A DNA stretch of 64,000 nt from an uncultured Lachnospiraceae bacterium (GCA_934402055.1 CAKRTC010000001.1:189259-253258), one strand, 5' to 3'; shown: positions 34,747 to 43,035, counted from the stretch's first letter. The notes: generated by a model not told the origin, from the sequence alone. Program-made: numbers and translations.

Positions 34747-35382
34747 GTGAGCGAAAAGATGACGGCAAAAAGCTGTGAAGAGTTTATAAGTGTACTTGCA
34801 AGCAGTGCTCCGGTGCCCGGAGGCGGAGGCGCTTCGGCGCTTGTGGGAGCAATAGGGACAGCACTTGGAAATATGGTGGGAAGCCTTACGGCAGGCAAGA
34901 AAAAATATGCAGATGTTCAGGATGAGATACTTGAGCTGAAAGCAAAATCTGACAAGCTTCAGGAAAAGCTCCTTATGATGGTTGAAAAGGATGCAGAGGT
35001 GTTTGAGCCGTTGTCAAAGGCTTACGGACTTCCTTCCGGAACCGAAGAAGAAAAGGCAGAGAAGGAACGCGTGATGGAGACTGTATTAAAGGCTGCATCC
35101 GAGGCACCTTTTGGGATCATGGAGCTTTGCATGGAGGCTATAGATATAGTAAGCCGATTCTCGGAGATAGGCTCAAAGATAGCTATAAGTGATGCCGGTT
35201 GTGCCGCTGCCTGCTGCAGAGCTGCACTCAATGCTGCAAGCCTCAATGTATTTATCAATACTAAGCTTATGAAGGACAGAGCATATGCAGAAGAAATGAA
35301 CAAACGTGCAGAGGAGATGCTTGAGCTTGGCAATGTAAAAGCAGATGCGATATTTGATACGGTGAAATCCGGACTCATATGA
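34747..35382 (+). CDS. fchA: Methenyl-THF cyclohydrolase (FTCD-C / FchA family)
   Basis: The 211-residue helical protein belongs to the formiminotransferase-cyclodeaminase C-domain family, with APVPGGGGASALVGAIGTALGNMVGSL at the N-terminus (glycine loop near residue 22). In anaerobes the stand-alone form hydrolyses methenyl-THF to 10-formyl-THF or the reverse. The start is GTG after AAGGAGG. It lies between fhs and folD, and the FolD here seems to lack its own cyclohydrolase lysine, which would make FchA the working cyclohydrolase. Confidence 0.88.
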   Translation: MSEKMTAKSCEEFISVLASSAPVPGGGGASALVGAIGTALGNMVGSLTAGKKKYADVQDEILELKAKSDKLQEKLLMMVEKDAEVFEPLSKAYGLPSGTEEEKAEKERVMETVLKAASEAPFGIMELCMEAIDIVSRFSEIGSKIAISDAGCAAACCRAALNAASLNVFINTKLMKDRAYAEEMNKRAEEMLELGNVKADAIFDTVKSGLI

Positions 35383-35545
35383 TCGTACGGAATATGCATG
35401 TGCTTGTGAAGATAAGATGATGATACAATGAACGCAAGTGTGTCCGCAGCTGTTTGCGACTTATGATGAATATCAATACAGCCGCATTGAATATGGGAGA
35501 GCGTTGAAGCTATGTATCACTTAGTTGATTAAGAGGAGATATAAA

Positions 35546-36397
35546 ATGGCAAAGCTTTTAAAAGGCGCAGAGGCAGCCAAAGCATTGACGGAACAGCTTA
35601 TCGCAAGAGCTGATGAACTTAAGAAATCGGGAATCAAGCCGTGTTTAGCCATAGTTCGTGTCGGAGAAAGAGATGATGATATAGCTTATGAACGCGGAGC
35701 AATGAAGCGCTGTGAGAAGGTTGGCATTGAAGTAAAGAATATATTGCTTCCTATAGATATTACTCAGGAAGCATTGATCGAAGAGATAGAGAAGATAAAT
35801 AAGGATAATGGCATCCACGGGGTACTTTTATTCAGACCGCTTCCTAAGCATATCGATGACGCAGCGGTATGTGAGGCACTTGCAGCCGAAAAGGACATGG
35901 ACGGAATAACAAGAGGCTCTCTTGCTGCTATCTACTCCGGAAGAGGAGAAGGCTATGCTCCGTGTACGGCGCAGTCTTGTATAGAGATACTCAAACATTT
36001 CGGCATTCCGGTTGCAGGCAAGAGAGCTGTAGTAATAGGAAGAAGTCTTGTTATAGGTAAACCTGTATCCATGCTTCTGCTTAATGAAAATGCTACTGTT
36101 ACCACTTGTCACAGCAGATCTGAAAATCTTCCGCAAATCTGCCGCGAAGCTGATATAATAATTGCTGCCGCAGGCAAGGCGGCAATGGTAACAAAAGAAT
36201 ACGTTAAGCCGGGACAGACTGTACTTGACGTAGGAATCCATGTAGATGATGAAGGAAATATGTGCGGAGATACTGCATTTGCAGAGATAGAGCCTATAGT
36301 GGATGCGATAACACCTGTTCCGGGCGGAGTCGGATCCGTGACAACGGCGATACTTGCAAGTCATGTCCTCGAAGCAGCGGAGAAGGTCACAAAATAA
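35546..36397 (+). CDS. folD: Methylene-THF dehydrogenase FolD (cyclohydrolase Lys replaced)
   Basis: The 283-residue protein has the FolD folate and NAD(P) domains (PLPKHID; VVIGRSLVIGKPVSMLLLNENATVTTCHSRS; TPVPGGVGSVT). In bifunctional FolD the folate site reads Y-x-x-x-K; here Tyr48 is followed by E-R-G-A, so Ala52 occupies the catalytic Lys position. It probably keeps only dehydrogenase activity, with FchA supplying the cyclohydrolase step. The ATG at 35546 follows AAGAGGAG. Its stop overlaps the folC start (TAATG). Confidence 0.92.
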   Translation: MAKLLKGAEAAKALTEQLIARADELKKSGIKPCLAIVRVGERDDDIAYERGAMKRCEKVGIEVKNILLPIDITQEALIEEIEKINKDNGIHGVLLFRPLPKHIDDAAVCEALAAEKDMDGITRGSLAAIYSGRGEGYAPCTAQSCIEILKHFGIPVAGKRAVVIGRSLVIGKPVSMLLLNENATVTTCHSRSENLPQICREADIIIAAAGKAAMVTKEYVKPGQTVLDVGIHVDDEGNMCGDTAFAEIEPIVDAITPVPGGVGSVTTAILASHVLEAAEKVTK

Positions 36398-37689
36398 TGA
36401 CGCTTGAAGAAGCAATAGCTTATATAGAAGATTACAGCTGGAGTACATCGAGACTCGGGCTTGACAGAACAAGAGAACTGCTCAATAAATTGGGTGATCC
36501 TCAGGATAAACTCAAATTTGTGCATGTTGCGGGAACAAACGGTAAGGGAAGTACCTGCGCAATGACGGAAAGTATATTGAGACATGCCGGTTTTCGAACC
36601 GGCTTCTATCCGTCACCCTTTATAGAAGATTTCAGGGAACGTATACAGGTAAACGGTGAGTATATCACTGAGGAGGCTCTCACAGGTATCACCGAGAGAG
36701 TAAGTAAGGTCGCAGATGCAATGGAGGATCATCCGAGTCAGTTTGAACTGATAACTGCCATCGGCATGCTTTATTTTGAGGAAATGAAGTGTGATATCGT
36801 TGTGCTTGAAGTAGGACTCGGAGGAGCACTTGATTCTACCAATGTTATCAAGGCTCCGCTTGTTGCCGTTATAACCAATATAGGACTGGATCACACGGAG
36901 TATCTCGGGAATACGGTTGAGGCTATAGCAAAAACTAAGGCAGGTATCATTAAGCCGGGAACGCATTGTGTAAGCTATAGACAGCTTCCGGGAGTTGAGG
37001 CTGTTATCAGGGAAGACTGTAAGGAAAAGGATGTTGATGTTACATTTGCAGGAGAATGTACAAAGCTTTCACATACTCTTGACGGGCAAAGCTTCAGCTA
37101 TAAGGGCAAGGTATATGAACTCGGATTACTCGGAGTACACCAGTTAAGGAATGCGGCGACGGTACTTGAGATAATAGAATGCTTAAGAAAACAGGGCTAT
37201 AGGATAAGTGAAGAGGCTGTGGCTCGAGGGCTTAAGGAAGTCAGATGGCCGGCACGATTTGAAGTGCTCGGCAAGGACCCGCTGTTCATACTTGACGGAG
37301 GACATAATCCACAGTGCGCGGAGGCCCTTATTGAGAGCATCAGGGAGTATGTTGCGGATCCCGATAAGGGAGAAAAGGTGACATTTCTTATTGGAATGCT
37401 TGCTGATAAGGACTATGATACGACGCTGAGACTCTTGGCACCGTTCGGAGCCGAATACATTTGCATTACTCCGGACAGTCCGAGAGCTTTGAACGCATCC
37501 GGGCTGGCTGATGAAATCAATAAAATGTGCACAGAAAACGGGACCAAAGACAAGGTCAAGGTATGTGTGAGAGAAAATATTGATGATGCTATAATGACAG
37601 CTGACGCAAGTCCGTATCCGACTATAGCCTTCGGCTCGCTCTATTCGGCGGGAGAGATAAGACGCCGATACAGAATATTGCATAAGTGA
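36397..37689 (+). CDS. folC: Folylpolyglutamate synthase / dihydrofolate synthase
   Basis: The 430-residue Mur-ligase-fold enzyme has the P-loop GTNGKGST (46-53), the folate-binding FYPSPFIEDFRERIQVNGE region and the C-terminal ligase motif FILDGGHNPQC. It adds glutamates to folates. The start overlaps the folD stop by one base, so translation is coupled. This links cofactor retention to the one-carbon enzymes just upstream. Confidence 0.95.
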   Translation: MTLEEAIAYIEDYSWSTSRLGLDRTRELLNKLGDPQDKLKFVHVAGTNGKGSTCAMTESILRHAGFRTGFYPSPFIEDFRERIQVNGEYITEEALTGITERVSKVADAMEDHPSQFELITAIGMLYFEEMKCDIVVLEVGLGGALDSTNVIKAPLVAVITNIGLDHTEYLGNTVEAIAKTKAGIIKPGTHCVSYRQLPGVEAVIREDCKEKDVDVTFAGECTKLSHTLDGQSFSYKGKVYELGLLGVHQLRNAATVLEIIECLRKQGYRISEEAVARGLKEVRWPARFEVLGKDPLFILDGGHNPQCAEALIESIREYVADPDKGEKVTFLIGMLADKDYDTTLRLLAPFGAEYICITPDSPRALNASGLADEINKMCTENGTKDKVKVCVRENIDDAIMTADASPYPTIAFGSLYSAGEIRRRYRILHK

Positions 37690-37730
37690 TAGTAAGCGCT
37701 TGGCGAACAGCTCGAAATTTCAAAAATTAC

Positions 37731-37759
37731 TTGACTAAACATCATGCACATGTTAGACT
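37731..37759 (+). promoter_or_regulatory. Probable promoter of rpmG-secE-nusG
   Basis: TTGACT (37731-37736) and TAGACT (37754-37759) are 17 bases apart. Transcription would start near 37766, directly in front of the hairpin at 37769. Confidence 0.6.
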
Positions 37760-37768
37760 AACAAAGCT

Positions 37769-37790
37769 AAAAGGGGGAACCCCCTTTTTT
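37769..37790 (+). terminator. Terminator-like hairpin at the folC/rpmG boundary
   Basis: AAAAGGGGG and CCCCCTTTTTT form a stem with a very short loop and a T6 tail. It can terminate folC transcription, but it also lies within the first 25 bases of the predicted rpmG transcript. Confidence 0.7.
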
Positions 37791-37862
37791 CTTGCAGGAA
37801 TTTTTCTGCACAGCAGCAGCCGCAAAGGCGATAAATAACTAATTTTTGGGAGGTGAATAACC

Positions 37863-38021
37863 GTGGCTACAAAGCGTACCAAAATCACTCTGGCTTGTAC
37901 CGAGTGCAAACAGCGTAACTATTTCCTTACTAAGGAGAAGAAGAACCATCCTGACAGAATGGAAGTTAACAAGTATTGCAGATTCTGCAAGAAGCACACA
38001 CCGCACAAGGAGACAAAGTAA
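37863..38021 (+). CDS. rpmG: 50S ribosomal protein L33
   Basis: A 52-codon gene starting with GTG after GGGAGGTG. The product (MATKRTKITLACTECK...) has the zinc-binding pairs CTEC and CRFC and the KKHTPHKETK tail of Cys-containing L33. It sits first in the classical rpmG-secE-nusG order. Its stop TAA shares one base with the secE ATG. Confidence 0.95.
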   Translation: MATKRTKITLACTECKQRNYFLTKEKKNHPDRMEVNKYCRFCKKHTPHKETK

Positions 38022-38230
38022 TGGAAAGCGAGGCTCGCAAGGCTTCATTAATTGAGAGGATCAAGACTTATTGCTCAGGCGTTAAGGCTGAGTTTGGCAA
38101 GATCATCTTCCCTAACACGGAGGATCTCAAGAAGCAGACGGTACTCGTTATCATTGCAAGTGTACTTATAAGTCTGCTTATACTTATCATTGACAGCATA
38201 CTTAAGTTCGGTTTAGGATTCATTCTTTAA
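38021..38230 (+). CDS. secE: Preprotein translocase subunit SecE
   Basis: The 69-residue protein has an amphipathic N-terminal helix (GVKAEFGKIIFPNTEDLKKQ) and one membrane segment (VLVIIASVLISLLILIIDSI), the short Gram-positive form. It clamps SecY in the translocon. Gene order with rpmG and nusG supports the call. The ATG overlapping the rpmG stop was chosen over an upstream in-frame ATG. Confidence 0.95.
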   Translation: MESEARKASLIERIKTYCSGVKAEFGKIIFPNTEDLKKQTVLVIIASVLISLLILIIDSILKFGLGFIL

Positions 38231-38248
38231 ATTACAGGGAGTTTCATA

Positions 38249-38779
38249 ATGGCAGATACCGCTTCGGAAGCCAGATGGTATGTAGCTCATACATACTCAG
38301 GCTATGAGAATAAAGTAAAAGTCGATATTGAAAAAACTATCGAGAACAGAAACCTTCAGGATCAGATCTTAGAGGTAGCGGTTCCGGTACAGTCAACAGT
38401 AGAGTTAAAGAATGGTGTTGAAAAGAAGATCGACAAAAAGATCTTCCCGGGATACGTACTTGTTCATATGATCATGAATGAGGAGACCTGGTATGTCGTA
38501 AGAAATACCAGAGGAGTTACCGGATTTGTTGGACCGGGATCAAAGCCGGTTCCGCTCTCCGATGAAGAAGTAGCTATGCTCAGCAACAACGATCAGCAGG
38601 AAGTTGTATTCGATTACAGCGAAGGCGAGACTATCACCGTTGTTTCGGGAGCATGGAAGGATACTGTCGGAGTTATCAAAGCAATTAATCCGTCCAAACG
38701 TTCTGTTACTATCAGCGTAGAGATGTTCGGACGAGAGACACCTGTTGAGTTATCGTATGCAGAGGTTAAAAAGCTCTGA
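38249..38779 (+). CDS. nusG: Transcription termination/antitermination factor NusG
   Basis: The 176 residues comprise the NGN domain (ARWYVAHTYSGYENKVK; FPGYVLVHM; TRGVTGFVG) and a C-terminal KOW domain (GETITVVSGAWKDTVGVIKAI). It binds RNA polymerase and couples it to ribosome or Rho. The start follows GGGAG by a normal distance. Confidence 0.97.
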   Translation: MADTASEARWYVAHTYSGYENKVKVDIEKTIENRNLQDQILEVAVPVQSTVELKNGVEKKIDKKIFPGYVLVHMIMNEETWYVVRNTRGVTGFVGPGSKPVPLSDEEVAMLSNNDQQEVVFDYSEGETITVVSGAWKDTVGVIKAINPSKRSVTISVEMFGRETPVELSYAEVKKL

Positions 38780-38823
38780 TGAAGTGCATGCATTAATGTG
38801 TGACATTTTATCAAGAGATTTTT

Positions 38824-38907
38824 ACATAAATGTTTGAGCTCGGGTCAACCGCCCGAGGCTTATGTGCAAACAGGTGGGAGGGTGTTAAAACCCCCGCTAT
38901 TACCACA
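38824..38907 (+). promoter_or_regulatory. Structured leader of rplK-rplA (probable L1-type autoregulatory site)
   Basis: ACATAA (38824-38829) pairs with TTATGT (38860-38865), enclosing CTCGGG/CCCGAG (38839-38857). Next comes the hairpin element GTGGGAGGG...CCCCCGCTATTACCAC (38874-38907) directly before the ribosome site, the arrangement often seen before rplK where L1 binds its own mRNA. The role is inferred from position and shape. Confidence 0.5.
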
Positions 38908-38918
38908 AGGAGGCTAAT

Positions 38919-39344
38919 ATGGCAAAAAAGGTTACAGGTTATATCAAACTTCAGATTCCTGCCGGCAAAGCAACTCCGGCACCACCTGTAGGTCCGGCTC
39001 TTGGACAGCACGGTGTAAACATCGTTGAGTTCACAAAGCAGTTCAATGCAAAGACAGCTGAGATGGGCGACACAATCGTTCCTGTTATCATCACTGTTTA
39101 TGCAGACAGAAGCTTCAGCTTCATCACAAAGACTCCTCCGGCTCCGGTACTTATCAAGAAGGCTTGTAAGATCAAGAGCGGTTCGGGTGCTCCGAACAAG
39201 ACTAAGGTGGCAACTATCTCTAAGGCAGATCTTCAGAAGATCGCTGAGACAAAGATGCCTGACCTTAACGCAGCAAGCCTTGAGGCAGCAATGTCAATGA
39301 TCGCCGGAACATGCAGAAGCATGGGCGTTACCGTTGAAGAGTAA
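38919..39344 (+). CDS. rplK: 50S ribosomal protein L11
   Basis: The 141-residue product has the L11 N-terminal domain (KLQIPAGKATPAPPVGPALG) and the RNA-binding C-terminal domain with the typical GTCRSMGVTVE ending. The start follows AAGGAGG, and rplA follows 16 bases after the stop. Confidence 0.98.
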   Translation: MAKKVTGYIKLQIPAGKATPAPPVGPALGQHGVNIVEFTKQFNAKTAEMGDTIVPVIITVYADRSFSFITKTPPAPVLIKKACKIKSGSGAPNKTKVATISKADLQKIAETKMPDLNAASLEAAMSMIAGTCRSMGVTVEE

Positions 39345-39360
39345 GGAGGGCACTTAAGAG

Positions 39361-40059
39361 ATGAAAAGAGGAAAGAAGTATCTTGAGAACTTGAAGAAGT
39401 TTGATCGTGCTCAGACTTATGACAAGGATGAGGCTATCAAGATCGTTAAGGAGAGCGCTACTGCAAAGTTTGATGAGACAGTAGAGCTTCATATCAGAAC
39501 AGGCTGTGACGGACGTAAGGCAGATCAGCAGATCAGAGGATCTGTAGTTCTTCCTAACGGTACAGGTAAGAAGGTTCGCGTACTTGTATTCGCAAAGGGA
39601 CCTAAGGCTGACGAGGCACAGGCAGCAGGAGCTGACTTCGTCGGAGCAGAGGAGCTTATTCCGAGAATCCAGAACGATGGATGGTTTGACTACGATGTAG
39701 TTGTTGCAACACCGGACATGATGGGTGTTGTAGGACGCCTTGGTAAGGTGCTTGGTCCTAAGGGACTCATGCCTAACCCAAAGGCCGGCACAGTTACAAT
39801 GGATGTTACAAAGGCAATCCACGATATCAAAGCCGGACAGATCGAGTACAGACTTGACAAGGCAAACATTATCCACGTACCGTTTGGTAAGGCTTCATTC
39901 ACAGAGGAGCAGCTTGGCGAGAACTTCCAGACAATTATGGACGCTATCAACAAAGCTAGACCGTCAGCAGTTAAGGGCGCATTCATCAAGAGTGCTGTTG
40001 TTACTTCAACAATGGGACCCGGAGTACGTCTTAACGTTGCTAAGATCGTTAACGGTTGA
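39361..40059 (+). CDS. rplA: 50S ribosomal protein L1
   Basis: The 232 residues have the L1 RNA-binding segments (TVELHIRTGCDGRKADQQIRG; GKVLGPKGLMPNPKAGTVT). It binds the L1 stalk rRNA and, in the family, its own mRNA leader. The ribosome site GGAGGGC precedes the ATG. Confidence 0.98.
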   Translation: MKRGKKYLENLKKFDRAQTYDKDEAIKIVKESATAKFDETVELHIRTGCDGRKADQQIRGSVVLPNGTGKKVRVLVFAKGPKADEAQAAGADFVGAEELIPRIQNDGWFDYDVVVATPDMMGVVGRLGKVLGPKGLMPNPKAGTVTMDVTKAIHDIKAGQIEYRLDKANIIHVPFGKASFTEEQLGENFQTIMDAINKARPSAVKGAFIKSAVVTSTMGPGVRLNVAKIVNG

Positions 40060-40077
40060 TTTTAATATCGAATATTC

Positions 40078-40117
40078 TAAAGCGGTGTGCGCATTATGCG
40101 TAGGCCGCTTTCTTTTT
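40078..40117 (+). terminator. Terminator after rplA
   Basis: AAAGCGG and CCGCTTT enclose GCGCAT/ATGCGT, followed by CTTTTTT. It ends the rpmG-rplA unit. Confidence 0.85.
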
Positions 40118-40183
40118 TAGCGCATAAACGGAATCGGGAACATGCGGATGAGCAAGTTTACTTGCGATCATCCGTATGCGCTA
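40118..40183. repeat. 66-base nested inverted repeat
   Basis: TAGCGCATA (40118-40126) and TATGCGCTA (40175-40183) are terminal inverted repeats. CGGATGA (40145-40151) pairs with TCATCCG (40168-40174), and GCAAGT pairs with ACTTGC in the centre. The size and nested symmetry recall a small palindromic intergenic element. No second copy is in this window. The rest of the 294-base gap to the next gene shows no other structure. Confidence 0.5.
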
Positions 40184-40353
40184 AAAATTTAAAAAACTGG
40201 AACGCAAGAAAAACTGTTGAGAACATAAGATGTATGTTTCATTACATAAAATGTCATAGTGGAGAAATTAATAATATGCTACTATAAAAATGTAAAAACC
40301 TACACCTGGAAAGCTGAGCTGTAAGGCGCGATCAGATCGCATGGAGGGAGAGC

Positions 40354-41478
40354 ATGAAGAACATAGTAAGGGGAATCGTTTTAGCTGTGATAACGATTGC
40401 AGCACTGATTATCATAATTTTTACTGCAGTATATTCGTCAAGGTTTAAAACGATAGGAAGCATAGAGAAACTAACCGATTATGATGAGTATAATGTGTAC
40501 AGAATGGATGTCAAATACGACTATAGCCTAGACGATGTTATAGATCACGGAATAAGCGATACTCAGACCATGATAGATGCGATAGTTGCTGAGGCACTTC
40601 CTCTTCTGCCGGTGCATATAGAGGTTCCTAGCTTTGGCTGCAGTGCATTCAGCGTTACTTCCCCGGATGGCAACATTTTAATGGGACGAAACTATGATTT
40701 CAAATATGATACCTCCGCGTTAATGATATATTGCACGCCGAAAGACGGATATAAATCAGTAGCATTTGCAGCACTTGATAATATAGGTGCAGACATTCCG
40801 GATGAAAGTATGGCAAAGAAAATGGCTTGTCTTACGGCTCCGTTCATATGCCTGGACGGAATGAATGAAAAGGGCGTGTCCATGGCAGTTCTGACACTTG
40901 ACAGTGAACCGACTGTTCAGAATACAGGGAAGCCGGTTATTGCTACCTCGTTGGCGATAAGACTTGTGCTCGATCGTGCGGCAAGCACACAGGAGGCCGT
41001 GGATCTGCTTGAGGGCTATGATATGTTTGCGGCAAACGGCAGAGATTATCATTTCTTTATAACCGATGCGACCGGGGACAGCAGAGTAGTGGAATATGAC
41101 TGCAACAGCGGACTCAGAGATATGATAGTGACGCCGTCGAGAGCTGTAACAAACTTCTTTATCATGTATAAGGATCTTGTTTTGCCGAATCAGCATAATG
41201 ATCCATACGGCCACGGCAGGGAACGTTATGATGCAATGGAGGAAATATTCGGAGATAATGAGACTGTAGACCGTGAGGATGCATGGACGGCGCTTAAAGC
41301 AGCCTCACAGGAGCCGAAGGAAGGTGATGTAACAAGCAACACTCAGTGGTCTATACTTTATGATGATACAGCGTTGACAGCTGATATGGTACTTCGCAGA
41401 GACTGGAGTACTGTTACTCACTATGAGCTTAACGGCAATGAGGTGAGCAAGGGCGAAAGTGTAGAGGAGATTGGTTGA
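40354..41478 (+). CDS. Membrane-anchored linear-amide C-N hydrolase (choloylglycine/penicillin-acylase family)
   Basis: The 374-residue protein starts with a hydrophobic anchor (residues 8-27) and about 65 residues before the Ntn-type core. Cys96 in GCSAF would be the nucleophile, followed by the conserved Arg/Asp pair in MGRNYDFKYD. In the family such enzymes split amides of bile salts, penicillins or acyl-homoserine lactones. The substrate here is not predictable. Unlike classical cytoplasmic members, the Cys is far from the N-terminus, so a propeptide must be removed or the enzyme works differently. It interrupts the usual rplA-rplJ neighbourhood. Confidence 0.75.
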   Translation: MKNIVRGIVLAVITIAALIIIIFTAVYSSRFKTIGSIEKLTDYDEYNVYRMDVKYDYSLDDVIDHGISDTQTMIDAIVAEALPLLPVHIEVPSFGCSAFSVTSPDGNILMGRNYDFKYDTSALMIYCTPKDGYKSVAFAALDNIGADIPDESMAKKMACLTAPFICLDGMNEKGVSMAVLTLDSEPTVQNTGKPVIATSLAIRLVLDRAASTQEAVDLLEGYDMFAANGRDYHFFITDATGDSRVVEYDCNSGLRDMIVTPSRAVTNFFIMYKDLVLPNQHNDPYGHGRERYDAMEEIFGDNETVDREDAWTALKAASQEPKEGDVTSNTQWSILYDDTALTADMVLRRDWSTVTHYELNGNEVSKGESVEEIG

Positions 41479-41629
41479 TACTGTCATTGTGGTATATATT
41501 TAAGATACAGTATGAGATGTACTTTATCAGCTAATATTAGCATGGATGCAAAAAAAAACTGATGATAATATAGCCTTTGGGCACTAAAATGTCATGACTC
41601 AGAAATGCAAAAATAATAGAACTAAGTAA

Positions 41630-41658
41630 TTGACACACCCGATACAGTGTGTTATATT
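41630..41658 (+). promoter_or_regulatory. Promoter of rplJL
   Basis: TTGACA (41630-41635) and TATATT (41653-41658) with a 17-base spacer, just upstream of the L10 leader. Confidence 0.85.
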
Positions 41659-41663
41659 ATATA

Positions 41664-41750
41664 AGCTTTAACTGCCGAAGACAGCAGGTGTAGCGTAAAG
41701 CTACGTAAGAACTACACGCCTGCCGAGGAAGGATACATTTCGATGATTAT
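41664..41750 (+). ncRNA. Ribosomal protein L10 leader
   Basis: The segment has the L10-leader layout. CTGCCGAAGACAGCAGG and the later CCTGCCGAGGAAGGATAC frame a GTGTAG...CTACAC helix, and an intrinsic terminator follows. L10(L12)4 binding to such leaders represses rplJL. The remainder of the 361-base gap (41479-41629) is AT-rich without recognised features. Confidence 0.8.
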
Positions 41751-41751
41751 T

Positions 41752-41778
41752 CCCCGTGTCTTCAGACTCGGGGTTTTT
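41752..41778 (+). terminator. Attenuator terminator of the L10 leader
   Basis: CCCCGTGTC and GACTCGGGG pair around TTCA, followed by TTTTTT. It lies between the leader and rplJ, as expected for attenuation. Confidence 0.9.
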
Positions 41779-41839
41779 TATATTCATAAGATATCTCGTT
41801 TTTTCGCAGTTGAGTGAAAAAATACAGGAGGTAGAAAAC

Positions 41840-42367
41840 ATGGCTAAGGTTGAACTTAAGCAGCCTATAGTTGATGAGATCAAGAGTGTTATCGATGGCG
41901 CACAGTCAGTAGTTGCCGTTAGATATCTTGGTATCACCGTAGATCAGGATACAAAGCTTCGTAAGGAGCTCCGTGAGAACGGCGTTGTATACAAGGTATA
42001 CAAGAACACTCTTATCAAGAGAGCTATAGATGGCACAGAGTTTGCCGGACTTGAGCCGGATCTTGAGGGTCCTACAGCTATTGCCGTTTCTAAGACAGAT
42101 GCTACAGCACCTGCAAGAATCGTAGCAAAGTATGTTAAGACAGTTGGTCCGCTTGAGCTTAAGGGCGGAATCGTAGAGGGAGAGTACTATTCAGCAGAGG
42201 GTATGACAGCAATCGCTGCTATTCCTTCAAGAGACGAGCTTCTTTCAAGACTTCTCGGATCTCTCCAGTCACCTATTACAAACTTTGCAAGAGTGCTTAA
42301 CCAGGTCGCTGAGAAGAGCGGCGAGGGCGCTGCTCCGGCAGCTGAGGAAGCACCTGCAGCAGAATAA
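41840..42367 (+). CDS. rplJ: 50S ribosomal protein L10
   Basis: The 175-residue product (MAKVELKQPIVDEIKSVID...) has the L10 rRNA-binding fold and a C-terminal helix that carries L7/L12 dimers, ending in an Ala/Glu/Pro-rich tail. The ATG at 41840 follows AGGAGG; 28 upstream in-frame codons belong to the attenuator. Confidence 0.97.
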   Translation: MAKVELKQPIVDEIKSVIDGAQSVVAVRYLGITVDQDTKLRKELRENGVVYKVYKNTLIKRAIDGTEFAGLEPDLEGPTAIAVSKTDATAPARIVAKYVKTVGPLELKGGIVEGEYYSAEGMTAIAAIPSRDELLSRLLGSLQSPITNFARVLNQVAEKSGEGAAPAAEEAPAAE

Positions 42368-42427
42368 TCAGAATTTATCTTATTTGGCCGCAGATTGAGC
42401 GGCAAGTATAATCAGGAGGAAAACGAA

Positions 42428-42802
42428 ATGGCAAAGTTGACAACAGCTGAGTTCATCGAGGCTATCAAGGAGCTTTCAGTTCTTGAGCTTAACGATCTCG
42501 TAAAGGCAGTAGAGGAAGAGTTTGGCGTATCTGCAGCAGCAGGCGTTGTAGTTGCAGGTCCTGCAGCAGGCGGAGCAGCAGCTGAGGAGAAGACAGAGTT
42601 TGATGTAGAGCTTACAGATGTAGGTCCTAACAAGATCAAGGTTATCAAGGTTATCCGTGAGATCACAGGTCTCGGACTTAAGGAAGCTAAGGATCTCGTT
42701 GAGAGCGCACCGAAGGTTGTTAAGGAAGCTGCTGACAAGGCAACTGCTGATGACATCAAGGCTAAGCTTGAGGCTGAGGGATCAAAGGTTACTCTTAAGT
42801 AA
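42428..42802 (+). CDS. rplL: 50S ribosomal protein L7/L12
   Basis: The 124-residue product has the dimerising N-terminus (TTAEFIEAIKELSVLELNDLVKA), an Ala/Gly hinge and the factor-binding C-terminus (LTDVGPNKIKVIKVIREITGLGLKEAKDLVE). The ATG after AGGAGG at 42428 was chosen. A terminator follows instead of rpoB. Confidence 0.98.
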   Translation: MAKLTTAEFIEAIKELSVLELNDLVKAVEEEFGVSAAAGVVVAGPAAGGAAAEEKTEFDVELTDVGPNKIKVIKVIREITGLGLKEAKDLVESAPKVVKEAADKATADDIKAKLEAEGSKVTLK

Positions 42803-42825
42803 TATTAGCGCATAGCAAGATCATA

Positions 42826-42870
42826 AACGGCATGTGTAGAGAATTTATTCTCCTACACATGCCGTTTTTT
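42826..42870 (+). terminator. Strong terminator after rplL
   Basis: ACGGCATGTGTAG and CTACACATGCCGT pair (with GAA/TTC inside) and are followed by TTTTTT. Confidence 0.93.
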
Positions 42871-43035
42871 GATCTCCAACGGATATATGAAATGTTTATA
42901 AGTTTTTAATAATATTTTGCTTATCGTAAGAAAATCCGCGAAGCCTTTAAGCTACCGTAAGGACTTAAGGCTAAAAAATCGGTATAATAATACCATAATG
43001 CTTTGCACGCAAATAATTTAAATGGAGTAGGATTT

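Noticed and set aside
40087..40287. 66-codon ORF after rplA
   Set aside because: It spans a terminator and a long palindrome, which explain the sequence better.
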